Assembly: GCF_018130385.1 (NCBI RefSeq)
Contig: NZ_JAFCLU010000005.1
Location: 186,001 to 250,000, forward strand
DNA: 64,000 nt
Direction of reading: 5' to 3'
Source of the DNA: Bradyrhizobium sp. AUGA SZCCT0283
GTDB taxonomy: Bacteria; Pseudomonadota; Alphaproteobacteria; Rhizobiales; Xanthobacteraceae
A program made the position numbers and the translations under genes. Position 1 is the stretch's first letter. Every line of letters starts with the position of its first letter. Below, piece by piece: positions 9,574 to 17,168 of the stretch. A model generated the notes under the pieces. It saw only the letters and a list, made by a program, of their open reading frames with translations. It made no database searches and was not told the DNA's origin.

Positions 9574-9816
9574 ATGCGTCCGCAAAAAAAGTCACTCTTC
9601 AATGCGCTGCTTACCCATTTCCTGATGGGCGTGGCGCTTGGGCTGTCGCTGGTCCTATTGCTCAGCCTGATCGATGCCTTCCATGTCAGGGACCTCGTTG
9701 CCAAAAGCGGCGCACCGGTTCAGACCATGCTGATGCTGGTCACGACCTACGGGCTGATGTTCGGCATCGGCGCGGCGCTGACCGGTCTGGTGCTGACGCT
9801 GGAGGACGAGAGCTGA
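9574..9816 (+). CDS. Small two-helix membrane protein
   Basis: An 80-residue protein starting MRPQKKSLFNALL. A positively charged N-terminus is followed by two hydrophobic helices (about 12-32 and 48-72) joined by a short loop, and an acidic tail LEDES. The frame is open upstream to another possible start near 9514, but the ATG at 9574 has GAGGG about 9 bp before it and gives the cleaner topology. No family recognised; probably a conserved inner-membrane protein of unknown function. Confidence 0.6.
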   Translation: MRPQKKSLFNALLTHFLMGVALGLSLVLLLSLIDAFHVRDLVAKSGAPVQTMLMLVTTYGLMFGIGAALTGLVLTLEDES

Positions 9817-9844
9817 CGGCGAATGCCGGGCTACCTGCTGCCGA

Positions 9845-10279
9845 TCAACGGCGGAGGCGGGCGATCGCGCCGGCGACGATCTGCATGGTCACGCCGACCA
9901 CCCATCCGGCCATGATCATCCATATCCATGCCATATGCGGATCGTGGCGCAGCACGATCACGCCGACGCAAGCGAACGCCGAGAACGCCGCGAGGAAGGT
10001 GCCGATCGCGCTGAGCAGTTCCGGCGTATCGATCTTGCCGACCCAGGTGCCATCGGCGGGCCGGCCGGTCGATGCGTTGAAGGGCAATGGCGGCGTATCG
10101 ATGCCGAGATAAAAGCCGACGGCGCCGCCGATCATCATCAGGAGCAGGAAGGCCTGGTTAGTGAGTGCGGCGTGGCTCGTTCCCACCAGAGCCGCCACGA
10201 ACAACCCGCTTGCCGCGCCTGCCATTGCAAGCCCAAGACGTTCCAGAACGTGGGCGACTTTTCGAACGCGGGTTTGCAT
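9845..10279 (-). CDS. Hypothetical four-helix membrane protein
   Basis: A 144-residue protein with about four hydrophobic segments (near 14-33, 41-60, 90-108 and 115-137) and a central loop PPLPFNASTGRPADGTWVGKID. The tail is basic (RLRR), consistent with an inner-membrane protein. No catalytic motif or known domain is visible. It is convergent with the two-helix protein ending at 9816, 28 bp away. Confidence 0.65.
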   Translation of the reverse strand: MQTRVRKVAHVLERLGLAMAGAASGLFVAALVGTSHAALTNQAFLLLMMIGGAVGFYLGIDTPPLPFNASTGRPADGTWVGKIDTPELLSAIGTFLAAFSAFACVGVIVLRHDPHMAWIWMIMAGWVVGVTMQIVAGAIARLRR

Positions 10280-10457
10280 GGTGGTTGAGCCCCGCCGGTT
10301 GCTGGGAGGACATTAGGACGGTTTCCGATAAGGTGGAAGCAACCTAGCGGTGCAGGTGGCGCCCGTATTGATGCAGCGCAAGGTTCGGCCAGCAACGCCG
10401 CGCGTAGGGCTGCAATAGCGAAGTGTACCAAGACTTGTTTCTATGGGAGACGCGAAC

Positions 10458-11246
10458 ATGAGCCTGTTCAACAATCCATTCGATCCCGCACGCGAGGCGG
10501 CGCTCGTCACCGGCGCAGGTAACGGAATCGGCCGCGCGATCGCGCAAGCCCTGGTCGGTGAGGGCGTGCGCACGGTATTCGCCGACGTGAACCGGGATAC
10601 GGTGACTGCGGCCGTGAAAGCTTCGGCCCGGCCGGAACTGGCGGTGCCCTGGATCGGCGATCTCGCTGATCCTGCCGCGCGCGAGGCGTTGCTGGCGGAA
10701 GCAGCCGCCGCCGTCGGGCGCGTGACGCATTTTGTGCACAGCGCCTCGCCGCCGCGGCGTGAAGCCGATCACGTGCTTGGCGTCAGCACGGAGACCTGGG
10801 CGCAGATGCATGCGGTGAACCTTGAAGCCGGATTCCATCTCTCGCGCGAACTGGCGCGAAAGCTGATCGCCGACAAACAGCCCGGTTCGTTCCTGCTGCT
10901 GACCTCGCTGCATGCCGGCACGCCGCGCAACCTGCCGCACTACTCGACGTCGAAGGCGGGACTTTCGATGCTGGTGAAGGAATTGGCCAAGACGTTCGGC
11001 CGCTTCGACATCCGCGTCAACGCGCTGGTGCCCGGCGCGATCGCGGCCGGCGGCTTCGTCGCCGATCCCGCGCTCGCACGACACATTCCGCTCGGCCGGC
11101 TCGGCCAGGCCGCGGATCTTGCGCCGCTGGCGCTGGCGGTGCTGTCGAACCGGATATCGGCCTACGTCACGGGCGCGGCGATCGTAATCGACGGCGGCCT
11201 GTCGCTGACGAACTGGTTCGAGCCGCCGGAGTTGGGGGATGTGTAG
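10458..11246 (+). CDS. SDR family oxidoreductase
   Basis: A 262-residue classical short-chain dehydrogenase. It has the cofactor motif VTGAGNGIG near residues 17-25, the active-site region with LLLTSLH and HYSTSKAGL (Tyr-x-x-x-Lys) near 155, and a C-terminal VIDGGLSLTNW typical of the fold. An in-frame ATG lies 15 bp upstream at 10443, but only the ATG at 10458 is preceded by a ribosome site (GGGAGA, 7 bp spacing). Cofactor and substrate specificity cannot be read reliably. Monocistronic; followed by a palindromic repeat. Confidence 0.88.
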   Translation: MSLFNNPFDPAREAALVTGAGNGIGRAIAQALVGEGVRTVFADVNRDTVTAAVKASARPELAVPWIGDLADPAAREALLAEAAAAVGRVTHFVHSASPPRREADHVLGVSTETWAQMHAVNLEAGFHLSRELARKLIADKQPGSFLLLTSLHAGTPRNLPHYSTSKAGLSMLVKELAKTFGRFDIRVNALVPGAIAAGGFVADPALARHIPLGRLGQAADLAPLALAVLSNRISAYVTGAAIVIDGGLSLTNWFEPPELGDV

Positions 11247-11256
11247 GTGTAGATCT

Positions 11257-11336
11257 GTAGGATGGGTGGAGCGAAGCGATGCCCATCGCGCCTATGGCCG
11301 CGATTGATGGGTTTCGCTGCGCTTTACCCATCCTAC
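11257..11336. repeat. Palindromic repeat (GTAGGATGGG family)
   Basis: TGTAGGATGGGTGGAGCGAAGCGATGCCCATC is mirrored by GATGGGTTTCGCTGCGCTTTACCCATCCTAC. It lies between the SDR stop and the 51-residue gene on the other strand and may act as a bidirectional transcription end. Confidence 0.75.
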
Positions 11337-11354
11337 GGGAGCGGGGTTACAGGG

Positions 11355-11510
11355 CTACTGAATGCCCTGATGCTTCGCGTGCCATTTCGGGCCGGGGCCG
11401 CGCATGTAGTGCAACTCGGGGCGGTAGGGGTTGCGGGCGAGATTGATCAGCCTGTGCCAATGAATCACGATCTCTGTCAGGTGTCGGAGCAGCGGTTGCA
11501 TGGCCAGCAT
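11355..11510 (-). CDS. 51-residue basic protein, partner of DUF6894-like gene (copy A)
   Basis: Begins MLAMQPLLRHLTEIV and ends with the block RNPYRPELHYMRGPGPKWHAKH. The same C-terminal block occurs in the 60-residue protein at 13536..13718, so both are probably real. The upstream sequence gagaggtcgcc is almost identical to the one before copy B and supplies a ribosome site. It starts 9 bp after the stop of the DUF6894-like gene, as in copy B. Rich in His, Arg and aromatic residues, with no membrane segment. No family or function is recognised. Confidence 0.6.
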   Translation of the reverse strand: MLAMQPLLRHLTEIVIHWHRLINLARNPYRPELHYMRGPGPKWHAKHQGIQ

Positions 11511-11519
11511 GGCGACCTC

Positions 11520-11753
11520 TCAATGCAGCCTGCCGAGCATGGACGAAAACGGCAGGACGAAGATTTCGTCGTTGAGATCGTCGCTGACATGCAGCGTCCA
11601 ATCGCGCCAGTCTTCCGGGCCCTGCGCCGCTATCAGCGACTGCACGACGCGGGCGGCGTGGTCGCGCATCTCGGCCATGTTTCCGACGGCGGTGCCGCGA
11701 TGATCGACGCATACGCCCTCGGAATTGGAGTAGTGGAAATAGACTCTGGCCAT
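11520..11753 (-). CDS. DUF6894-like small protein (copy A)
   Basis: A 77-residue protein: MARVYFHYSNS...VCVDHRGTAVGNMAEMRDHAARVV...WTLHVSDDLNDEIFVLPF. The layout (beta strand, Asp-x-x-Gly, an acidic helix, then a C-terminal strand with DDLNDEIF) matches the DUF6894 family common in Bradyrhizobium and Methylobacterium. The paralogue at 13728..13961 has the same length and shares most positions, including YFHxSNS, EDWRDW and HVSDD. First gene of a two-gene cassette with the 51-residue protein. Biochemical role unknown. Confidence 0.72.
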   Translation of the reverse strand: MARVYFHYSNSEGVCVDHRGTAVGNMAEMRDHAARVVQSLIAAQGPEDWRDWTLHVSDDLNDEIFVLPFSSMLGRLH

Positions 11754-11999
11754 GTCCGACTCCCGCCATTGCGATTCACGCTAAAAAAATAGCAGGCGGG
11801 AGATCGACTTAATATTCGGGGAGATTGCGTACGGGATACTACGGGGGCCAGCGACCTCAGGTGGAACTGGTCGGTAAACTTGTTCGAAAATTATCTATTG
11901 CCGCGGGAGGAACGAGACTTTCGGTTCGGCAGTTTCCACGAGGAAGCCGCGACGAGTGAGTCGCTGCGGCGTGGACTGGTGGAACCCTGGGAGAGCGAC

Positions 12000-12185
12000 A
12001 TGATGTCGGAAATGCAGATCCACACGATTGCGCGCCAGATGATGGAGAAGCACGGCCTGACCGCGATCGCGCAAGCCGCCCACAATGCCCAGGCTAGCGA
12101 GAGCAAGGGCGATGCCGAGGAAGCCAGGGAGTGGCGTCATATCGAGGACGCTATGAAGATGATGCGGGGACCGCACCAGAGCTGA
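12000..12185 (+). CDS. Small conserved hypothetical protein, 61 residues
   Basis: Begins MMSEMQIHTIARQMMEKHG and continues as a charged helical protein ending MKMMRGPHQS. The frame is open from 11880, but the ATG pair at 12000/12003 is preceded by GGGAGAGCGAC, a good ribosome site, so the short form was chosen. A predicted amphipathic helix with many Ala, Glu and Met and no hydrophobic segment suggests a cytosolic protein. I recall similar small proteins in Bradyrhizobium; function unknown. Confidence 0.65.
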   Translation: MMSEMQIHTIARQMMEKHGLTAIAQAAHNAQASESKGDAEEAREWRHIEDAMKMMRGPHQS

Positions 12186-12220
12186 GTTCCGCGCGATCCG
12201 AAGGCCTGGAAGGAGCAATG

Positions 12221-12246
12221 CAGTCGCGCGAATGCGCGACTGACAG
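12221..12246. terminator. Hairpin between convergent genes
   Basis: CAGTCGCGC-GAAT-GCGCGACTG is a perfect 9-bp stem with a tetraloop, between the 61-residue gene (+) and the coiled-coil membrane gene (-). A CTTTT run follows a few bases later on the plus strand. Confidence 0.5.
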
Positions 12247-12267
12247 GCTTTTGTCGAACCCGGCTTG

Positions 12268-13281
12268 CTACCGCAGCGGCATCGGCGGGCGCACCACCGG
12301 CTCGCCGTCATCGGCGATCGTTTGCTTGGGCGGTGCAGGCGATAACGGTGCGGCGGCCTGCGCCGGCGGGAGCGGCGCTGCAGGAGCGGCGGCAATCGGC
12401 GCAGGCGAGTAGGAAGGCGAATAGGAATAGGCCGGCTTCGGCTTGCGCACGGGCGGCGGCGGGGCGGCCGGCCGCGATGCAGGCGGCGTCAGCGCCGACA
12501 CCCTGGGCCGCAGGTTCTGCTCGACAGGCCTGGTTTCGGCCGCTTTGCCCTCTGAAGCCTTGGCAAGTTCACGCGCCATTTGGGCCTGGCTCGCCTTGAG
12601 CTGCGCGATGGTGGTTTTCAGCTCCTCGACCTGCTGGCCCATCGTGGTGAGATCCTGCGCCATCGATTGCAACTGGGCCGATTCCGCAGCAGGAGCAACC
12701 GCGGCAGTGGCAGTAGTGGCGGCGGGTTCGGGCTGAGCCGGTGCTGCGGCTGCCGTCGGTTGCGCGGCGGCCTGATCCGTTGCGGCGGTTTCAGTGGCCG
12801 GGGCGCTCGGCTGTTCCGCGGCGGCAGGCCTAGTTGCCGAAGGCAATGCCGCCAGCACGAAGGGCGGCGCCCACTCGGCGGCCATCGCCTTGGCCTGATC
12901 GCCATAATGCTGCCAGGCCGCGGCGGCCATTGCGCCGCACAGGCCGAGCAGCGCCATGACCACGCGCTTCACCCATTTGGACATCGGCCGTTCGCCCGGA
13001 GGCTTGAGACCATCCACCTTGATCTCGCTTGGCCTGACGTTCTCGAGCTGGATATCGCTGGCCCGAAACGTCGGTTCGACCTGCGGTATCGGCGCGCCGG
13101 CCGAAATCGGCGGCGTAACGTGGACTTGCGGCTTCGCCGCGACCTGGACGTGCGGCGCCGCTGGCGGGGCGGCCGGATCGTGCGCCAGCGGCGGCGCCTT
13201 TTCGGCATGCGCGTGCAGCAGCGATTCGATTGCGAAGACGTCGTGCGGATCGGTGTCTTTCAGCGTCGGCGTGGATTGCAT
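12268..13281 (-). CDS. Single-pass membrane protein with Ala/Pro-rich periplasmic region
   Basis: A 337-residue protein. The N-terminal 100 residues are cytosolic and Pro/Ala-rich. One transmembrane helix follows (KRVVMALLGLCGAMAAAAW, about residues 105-125). The remainder is low-complexity Ala/Pro/Glu with a short predicted coiled coil (MAQDLTTMGQQVEELKTTIAQLKASQ, about 205-240) and a Pro-rich tail. The ATG at 13281 has AAGGGA 8 bp upstream; the open frame extends further but without a ribosome site. It may be an envelope-associated scaffold, which is inference. It lies between the two DUF6894 cassettes. Confidence 0.7.
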   Translation of the reverse strand: MQSTPTLKDTDPHDVFAIESLLHAHAEKAPPLAHDPAAPPAAPHVQVAAKPQVHVTPPISAGAPIPQVEPTFRASDIQLENVRPSEIKVDGLKPPGERPMSKWVKRVVMALLGLCGAMAAAAWQHYGDQAKAMAAEWAPPFVLAALPSATRPAAAEQPSAPATETAATDQAAAQPTAAAAPAQPEPAATTATAAVAPAAESAQLQSMAQDLTTMGQQVEELKTTIAQLKASQAQMARELAKASEGKAAETRPVEQNLRPRVSALTPPASRPAAPPPPVRKPKPAYSYSPSYSPAPIAAAPAAPLPPAQAAAPLSPAPPKQTIADDGEPVVRPPMPLR

Positions 13282-13535
13282 TGGCGGTCCCTTGCTCAGT
13301 CCAATGTCACCCGCATCGGGCGGCGAGCATGCTTTGCGGCGTGGAAAACCCTCTGCCCAGAAAGCCTTGTCCAAGCCGCCACACGGCCAGCGAGGTTTGA
13401 CCAAAGCAAGGCGATCTCGTGGAGAGGTTGGGGCCGCGGGTTCCGGTGCTGGAACCGGCACGCGAAGAAAGCGCGAAGGGAATAGGGGGATTTTCGGGAT
13501 CTGGCGCAGAACGCCCCCGGGTGCGCGCTCGCGTC

Positions 13536-13718
13536 TTAGAGGGCGACGCCTGCGACGTCAGCGCGATGCCTGGCGTGCCATTTCGGGCCGGGGCCGCGCA
13601 TGTAGTGGCGCTCGGGACGATAGGGGTCGCGGGCGCGCTCGATCAGGCGGTGGCACCGCGCCACGATCGCATCGAGGCGGCGAAGCAGCGGCATGAAGGG
13701 CGGTCGCGCCGGCAGCAT
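13536..13718 (-). CDS. 60-residue basic protein, partner of DUF6894-like gene (copy B)
   Basis: Begins MLPARPPFMPLLRRLDAIV and shares RDPYRPERHYMRGPGPKWHARH with the 51-residue protein at 11355..11510. Its ribosome site region gagaggttgcc is nearly the same as in copy A, and it also starts 9 bp after the preceding DUF6894-like stop. Strongly basic and His-rich, which might suggest nucleic-acid or metal binding, but there is no recognised fold. Confidence 0.62.
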   Translation of the reverse strand: MLPARPPFMPLLRRLDAIVARCHRLIERARDPYRPERHYMRGPGPKWHARHRADVAGVAL

Positions 13719-13727
13719 GGCAACCTC

Positions 13728-13961
13728 TCAGTGCGGTTTGCCGAGGACGAAGGCGAACGGCAACACGAAGATCTCGTCGTCGAAATCGTCGCTGACATGC
13801 ACGACCCAGTCGCGCCAGTCTTCCGCGTCGCGTCCCATGATCAGCGACCGGACGATGCAGGCAGCGCGGTCGCGCGCCTCGGCAAGGTCGCTTACCGCTT
13901 CGCCGGATCGATCGAGCCGGACTTCCCGTGAGTTCGAGCAGTGGAAATAGACTTGCGTCAT
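13728..13961 (-). CDS. DUF6894-like small protein (copy B)
   Basis: A 77-residue paralogue of the protein at 11520..11753: MTQVYFHCSNSREVRLDRSG..., EDWRDWVVHVSDDFDDEIFVLPF. Length, strand order and spacing to the downstream tiny gene are the same as in copy A, which shows a duplication of the whole cassette. The copies have diverged in the helix region and at the C-terminus (LGKPH versus LGRLH). No catalytic residues are evident. Function unknown. Confidence 0.72.
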   Translation of the reverse strand: MTQVYFHCSNSREVRLDRSGEAVSDLAEARDRAACIVRSLIMGRDAEDWRDWVVHVSDDFDDEIFVLPFAFVLGKPH

Positions 13962-14130
13962 GTTGGCCTCCTGTAAGCGAAGCTACTCTTATTGGTACGA
14001 AGCTAGCGCCAGAAGGTTCTGCCCATCCGTGATGCACCTCACATCCGGTCGTTAAGATTTTATTAATGCTGTAGAGGTCAAACTTTAGGCATGGAATCGC
14101 AGCGGAACCGGACCTCCCGAGCCGGCAGTT

Positions 14131-14176
14131 GCAAGAGAAGGCCGGCGGCGTAATGCCCGCCGGCCTTTTCTCTTGC
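14131..14176 (+). terminator. Strong hairpin with T-run, no clear upstream gene
   Basis: GCAAGAGAAGGCCGGCGG (14131-14148) pairs with CCGCCGGCCTTTTCTCTTGC (14157-14176) around an 8-base loop, with TTTTCTCTT after the GC-rich core. It lies in a gap where both flanking genes point away, so it would end an unannotated plus-strand transcript. A 20-codon ORF starting at 14091 ends inside the stem. Confidence 0.5.
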
Positions 14177-14184
14177 AGCGAGCG

Positions 14185-14319
14185 CAGCCCGGATGAGCCA
14201 ACGGGTCGCGCGAATGCGCGCCCCGCGACGAGCGCAATTGCGCTCGCGCAGTGATGGAGCTCCGCGAAATCCGGGTGCGGTGTTGGAGTGGTCCCGGATA
14301 TCGCTAACGCTCATCCGGT
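14185..14319. repeat. Palindromic repeat (CCGGATGAG family, long form)
   Basis: AGCCCGGATGAGCCAACGGGTCGCGCG...AAATCCGGGTGCGGTGTTGGAGTGGTCCCGGATATCGCTAACGCTCATCCGG. It is the long variant, with an inserted CAACGGGTCGCGCGAATGCGCG segment, of the element also found at 15038, 15937, 19034, 23557 and 25387. Confidence 0.8.
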
Positions 14320-14429
14320 GTGCTCGCGGCAGCGCAAGACGCGGCAGGCTCGGGCCTTGCATGGGAAGGACCCGCATGGTTCGACTGCATCATCCAATGT
14401 CTTAAGGTGCAGTCTAAGGTACAAGTGTC

Positions 14430-15020
14430 ATGAGCAACCGCATTCTCGTGTTTTACGGCTCCTACCGTTCCGACCGCATGGGCATCCGGCTGGCGCAATT
14501 CGTCGTCGATGGGTTTGCTGCGCGCGGCGACGATGTCGAACTGATCGACGCCAAGGCGATCGGCCTGCCGATGCTGGACCGGATGTACAAGGAATATCCG
14601 AAAGGCGGCGCGCCGGACGCGCTCGAAAAACTGGCCGAGCAGATCCGCACCGCCGACGGCTTTGTCTTCGTTACCGGCGAATACAATTGGGGCATGCAGC
14701 CGGGGCTGAAAAACCTCACCGACCATTTCCTCGAGGAGTGGTTCTGGCGGCCTGCGGCGATTGCGAGCTACTCCGCCGGCCGCTTCTCCGGCGCGCGCGC
14801 AGCGCTGGCATGGCACGGCACGCTTTCGGAAATGGGCATGGTGGTGATTTCGAGTTCGATCGCGGTCGGGCCGATCGCGCAGACGCTGACCGAAGACGGC
14901 AAGCCGGCCGGCGAGGGCGGCAAGGCGCTGTCGCACGCGTTTCCGCGCTTTGCGGATGACCTCGTGTGGTGGATGGAGGCGGCAAAAGCGCAGCGGGAAA
15001 AGAAGAAGCCGCCTTATTGA
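14430..15020 (+). CDS. NADPH-dependent FMN reductase family protein
   Basis: A 196-residue flavodoxin-like protein. ILVFYGSYRSDRMG (residues 5-18) is the phosphate-binding loop for FMN, and VFVTGEYNWGMQPGLKNLTDHF (about 73-95) matches the conserved P-E-Y-N-x-x-x-P region of the family, with Gly in place of the usual Pro before Glu. It likely reduces flavin or quinone-like substrates with NAD(P)H in the cytosol. The C-terminus is Lys/Glu-rich. Monocistronic, followed by a palindromic repeat that may end its transcript. Confidence 0.9.
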   Translation: MSNRILVFYGSYRSDRMGIRLAQFVVDGFAARGDDVELIDAKAIGLPMLDRMYKEYPKGGAPDALEKLAEQIRTADGFVFVTGEYNWGMQPGLKNLTDHFLEEWFWRPAAIASYSAGRFSGARAALAWHGTLSEMGMVVISSSIAVGPIAQTLTEDGKPAGEGGKALSHAFPRFADDLVWWMEAAKAQREKKKPPY

Positions 15021-15037
15021 GGGGGGCGTGCGCAATT

Positions 15038-15113
15038 GTAGCCCGGATGAGCGCAGCGATATCCGGGGGGATGTTAGAGTGGTCCCGGATGTCGCTGCGC
15101 TCATCCGGGCTAC
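15038..15113. repeat. Palindromic repeat (CCGGATGAGCG family)
   Basis: GTAGCCCGGATGAGCGCAGCGATATCCGG and its inverted arm CCGGATGTCGCTGCGCTCATCCGGGCTAC flank a centre ATGTTAGAGTGGT. Downstream of the FMN reductase gene. Confidence 0.85.
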
Positions 15114-15263
15114 CGCTCGACGCCCCGATTGGAACGCAATTGTGGCAGAGGCGCACCCACTTTTCGCCACGCCTGGACAGCAGATTGCGCTTCGCCTGCC
15201 ATCTTCCGTCTTCTTCCCCGAGCCGCCGCAGGCAGCTCATCCGCTCCGTGTACCGGAAAACTG

Positions 15264-15620
15264 ATGTCGCCAATGAAAGCGCGCTGCGGTCTGCTTGTTC
15301 TTGCCGTGATAGTCGCGCTCGGCGGATCGGTGGCCGTCGCGCAGAATCTCGATCAGGGCAAGCCGGCGCCAAAATTGTTTGCCGAAAGTTGCGCGTCCTG
15401 CCATCGCAGCCCGCGCGGGCTCGCCAAGGGCCGCTTTCACCTCACGCTCTATCTGTTTCTGCAAAAACACTATTCCAGCGGTTCGAGCTCGGCCTGGGCG
15501 ATGACGTCCTATCTGGAATCCATCGACAGCGGAAAGCGCGTCGCGGCGAAACGGCCGGCTACGACAGGCGCGTCGCGGTCACGCTTGTTGCGGCCGCCGG
15601 CGCCGGTGCCGGCGCGATAG
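15264..15620 (+). CDS. Small c-type cytochrome-like protein
   Basis: A 118-residue protein with a signal peptide (residues 5-26, AVA-QN) and one heme-attachment motif CASCH (residues 43-47), so it is probably a periplasmic monoheme protein. The region after the motif (GLAKGRFHLTLYLFLQKHY...AMTSYLESIDS) is short and has no obvious axial Met in a typical position, so it is not a standard cytochrome c. The C-terminus is Arg/Pro-rich. Its ATG at 15264 begins the signal peptide; no strong ribosome site is seen. Confidence 0.75.
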   Translation: MSPMKARCGLLVLAVIVALGGSVAVAQNLDQGKPAPKLFAESCASCHRSPRGLAKGRFHLTLYLFLQKHYSSGSSSAWAMTSYLESIDSGKRVAAKRPATTGASRSRLLRPPAPVPAR

Positions 15621-15741
15621 GCCTCGCGCGATCAGTCACGACTTGCTCACGGCTACGCTACGAAATCTCCTCAGCCCGGCCATCTTTTCGACCTTTGCCG
15701 GCCTAGCATTCTAGGCGTGTGTGTGGCGGGGAGTAACGACG

Positions 15742-15924
15742 ATGGTGGTGGCCGAGCTTAAGACCAAGGTGGAGAAGTACGAAACGAAAGCCTCGCGCTG
15801 CGAACAGCAGGCGCGGGCAGCGACCGACAAGGCCGAGCAGAGCTTTTACGAGGTGCTCGCCGGCTATTATGGCAGCTTGGCAACGGATTTTCGCAAAATC
15901 CTCGAGAAGCGGCTGGTTGCGTAA
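15742..15924 (+). CDS. Small hypothetical helical protein, 60 residues
   Basis: MVVAELKTKVEKYETKASRCEQQARAATDKAEQSFYEV..., a charged, entirely helical sequence with a single Cys. GGGGAG lies 9 bp upstream of ATG 15742. The frame is open 21 bases further, but that extension lacks a ribosome site. No family is recognised. It ends just before a palindromic repeat. Could be a small coiled-coil adaptor; function unknown. Confidence 0.6.
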   Translation: MVVAELKTKVEKYETKASRCEQQARAATDKAEQSFYEVLAGYYGSLATDFRKILEKRLVA

Positions 15925-15936
15925 GGCTGCGGCCCT

Positions 15937-16012
15937 TAGCCCGGATGAGCGTTAGCGATATCCGGAGCGGTGTTGGAGTTGTCCCGGATGTCGCTAACGT
16001 TCATCCGGGCTT
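15937..16012. repeat. Palindromic repeat overlapping the panE-like stop codon
   Basis: TTAGCCCGGATGAGCGTTAGCGATATCCGG...CCGGATGTCGCTAACGTTCATCCGGGCTT. The minus-strand TGA stop of the ketopantoate reductase gene (16001-16003) lies inside the right arm, which encodes its last few residues. Confidence 0.85.
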
Positions 16013-16927
16013 GTAGCTATTCCGCCGCCCGGATATCTCCTTGCCCCGTTCTACCAGCTTCACCATTACCTGCAGGGCGTGATTGGTCGGCGTGGGAATG
16101 CCGAGCTCGGCGCCCTTTCGCACCACATAGCCGTTGAGAAAGTCGATCTCGCTGGGCTTGCCGCGCGCGAGATCCTGCGCGGTGGACGACATCTGGTTCG
16201 GCATGGCGGCGGGAATTTTGAGGATCTGCTCGATGATGTCGTCGGCAATCGATACGCCGCAGGCACGCGCGACCGTTACAGCTTCCTGCACCGCGCTTGC
16301 GACGACATCCCTTGTACCCTCGACTTCCAGCATCGGGCCGTAGGAAATATCAGCCACGGCAGAAAGCGCGTTGAAGGCGCAGTTGATGATCAGCTTGCTC
16401 CACAGTGTGACCTCGATGTCGTCGGCGATCGTGGTGTTGATGCCGGCGGCCTGAAGCGTTTGTGCCAGCGCTTCGCTCGCGGCGGAGGGGCCGATGGCGA
16501 GGTCGCCGCCGCCGTGGTGCCTGACATGGCCGGGACCGGCCATCTCGCTGCCGACATAGACCACCACGGGAATGACGGCGTGGCCGGTCACGGCGGCAAG
16601 ACGCGGCGCATTGTCGACGCCGTTCTGCAGGCTGAGAACGGAAGTTTCCGGCAGCAAGCGCCCCGCGAGCGACCGGCCGGCCTGCTCGGTATCGGCCGAC
16701 TTCACGCAGACTAGCACCAGATCGGGCGAGGCAAGCGCGGTTGCGTCGGTCGCGGCTTTGGCGGGCAGGTGGCCGTTGAAAGTCTTGGTGTCCAGCAGCA
16801 GGCCATGGGCGTTGATGGCGTCGACATGCGGCTGCCTGCCGATGAACGTCACGTCGTGTCCGGCCCGCAGCAGCAGTCCGCCATAATAGCATCCGACCGC
16901 TCCGGCACCGACGACCGCGACTCGCAT
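16001..16927 (-). CDS. panE: 2-dehydropantoate 2-reductase (ketopantoate reductase)
   Basis: A 308-residue protein of normal family length. The N-terminal Rossmann motif VAVVGAGAVGCYYGGLL (residues 3-19), the CVKSADT segment near 75, and the helical C-domain with LWSKLIINCAFNALSA (catalytic Lys near 177, Asn near 181) identify ApbA/PanE, which reduces ketopantoate with NADPH in pantothenate and CoA synthesis. GGAGAAG lies just before the ATG at 16927. The last codons (SYKPG-stop) come from a palindromic repeat. Paralogous reductases of other 2-oxo acids exist, so the exact substrate is likely but not certain. Confidence 0.85.
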   Translation of the reverse strand: MRVAVVGAGAVGCYYGGLLLRAGHDVTFIGRQPHVDAINAHGLLLDTKTFNGHLPAKAATDATALASPDLVLVCVKSADTEQAGRSLAGRLLPETSVLSLQNGVDNAPRLAAVTGHAVIPVVVYVGSEMAGPGHVRHHGGGDLAIGPSAASEALAQTLQAAGINTTIADDIEVTLWSKLIINCAFNALSAVADISYGPMLEVEGTRDVVASAVQEAVTVARACGVSIADDIIEQILKIPAAMPNQMSSTAQDLARGKPSEIDFLNGYVVRKGAELGIPTPTNHALQVMVKLVERGKEISGRRNSYKPG

Positions 16928-17087
16928 GCTCTTCTCCCGTTCGGCCTGACGCTGCGCGTAGGGCGAGTTAGCGCCCATGACAGGCTCAGCGTAACCCGCC
17001 GATAAGCCGCGAACGAAGGGCGGATACGGCCTTTCTGCTAACTATTTGGCCTCTCACTATTAATTGAGTGTCGGCGGCTGCATTGTT

Positions 17088-17118
17088 GCAATGCAATATA
17101 ATGATATCGCAACGCAAT
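17088..17118 (+). promoter_or_regulatory. TATAAT promoter flanked by GCAAYGCAAT direct repeats
   Basis: A perfect TATAAT (17097-17102) lies between two direct repeats, GCAATGCAAT (17088-17097) and GCAACGCAAT (17109-17118), spaced 21 bp start to start, two helical turns. No good -35 hexamer is present. This suggests a regulator-controlled promoter for the small secreted protein at 17169. The regulator is unknown. Confidence 0.4.
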
Positions 17119-17168
17119 AAAAGGGGTGTAGGCTTTGACTTAGAATCCTTATCGTTCGGAGAATTGAA

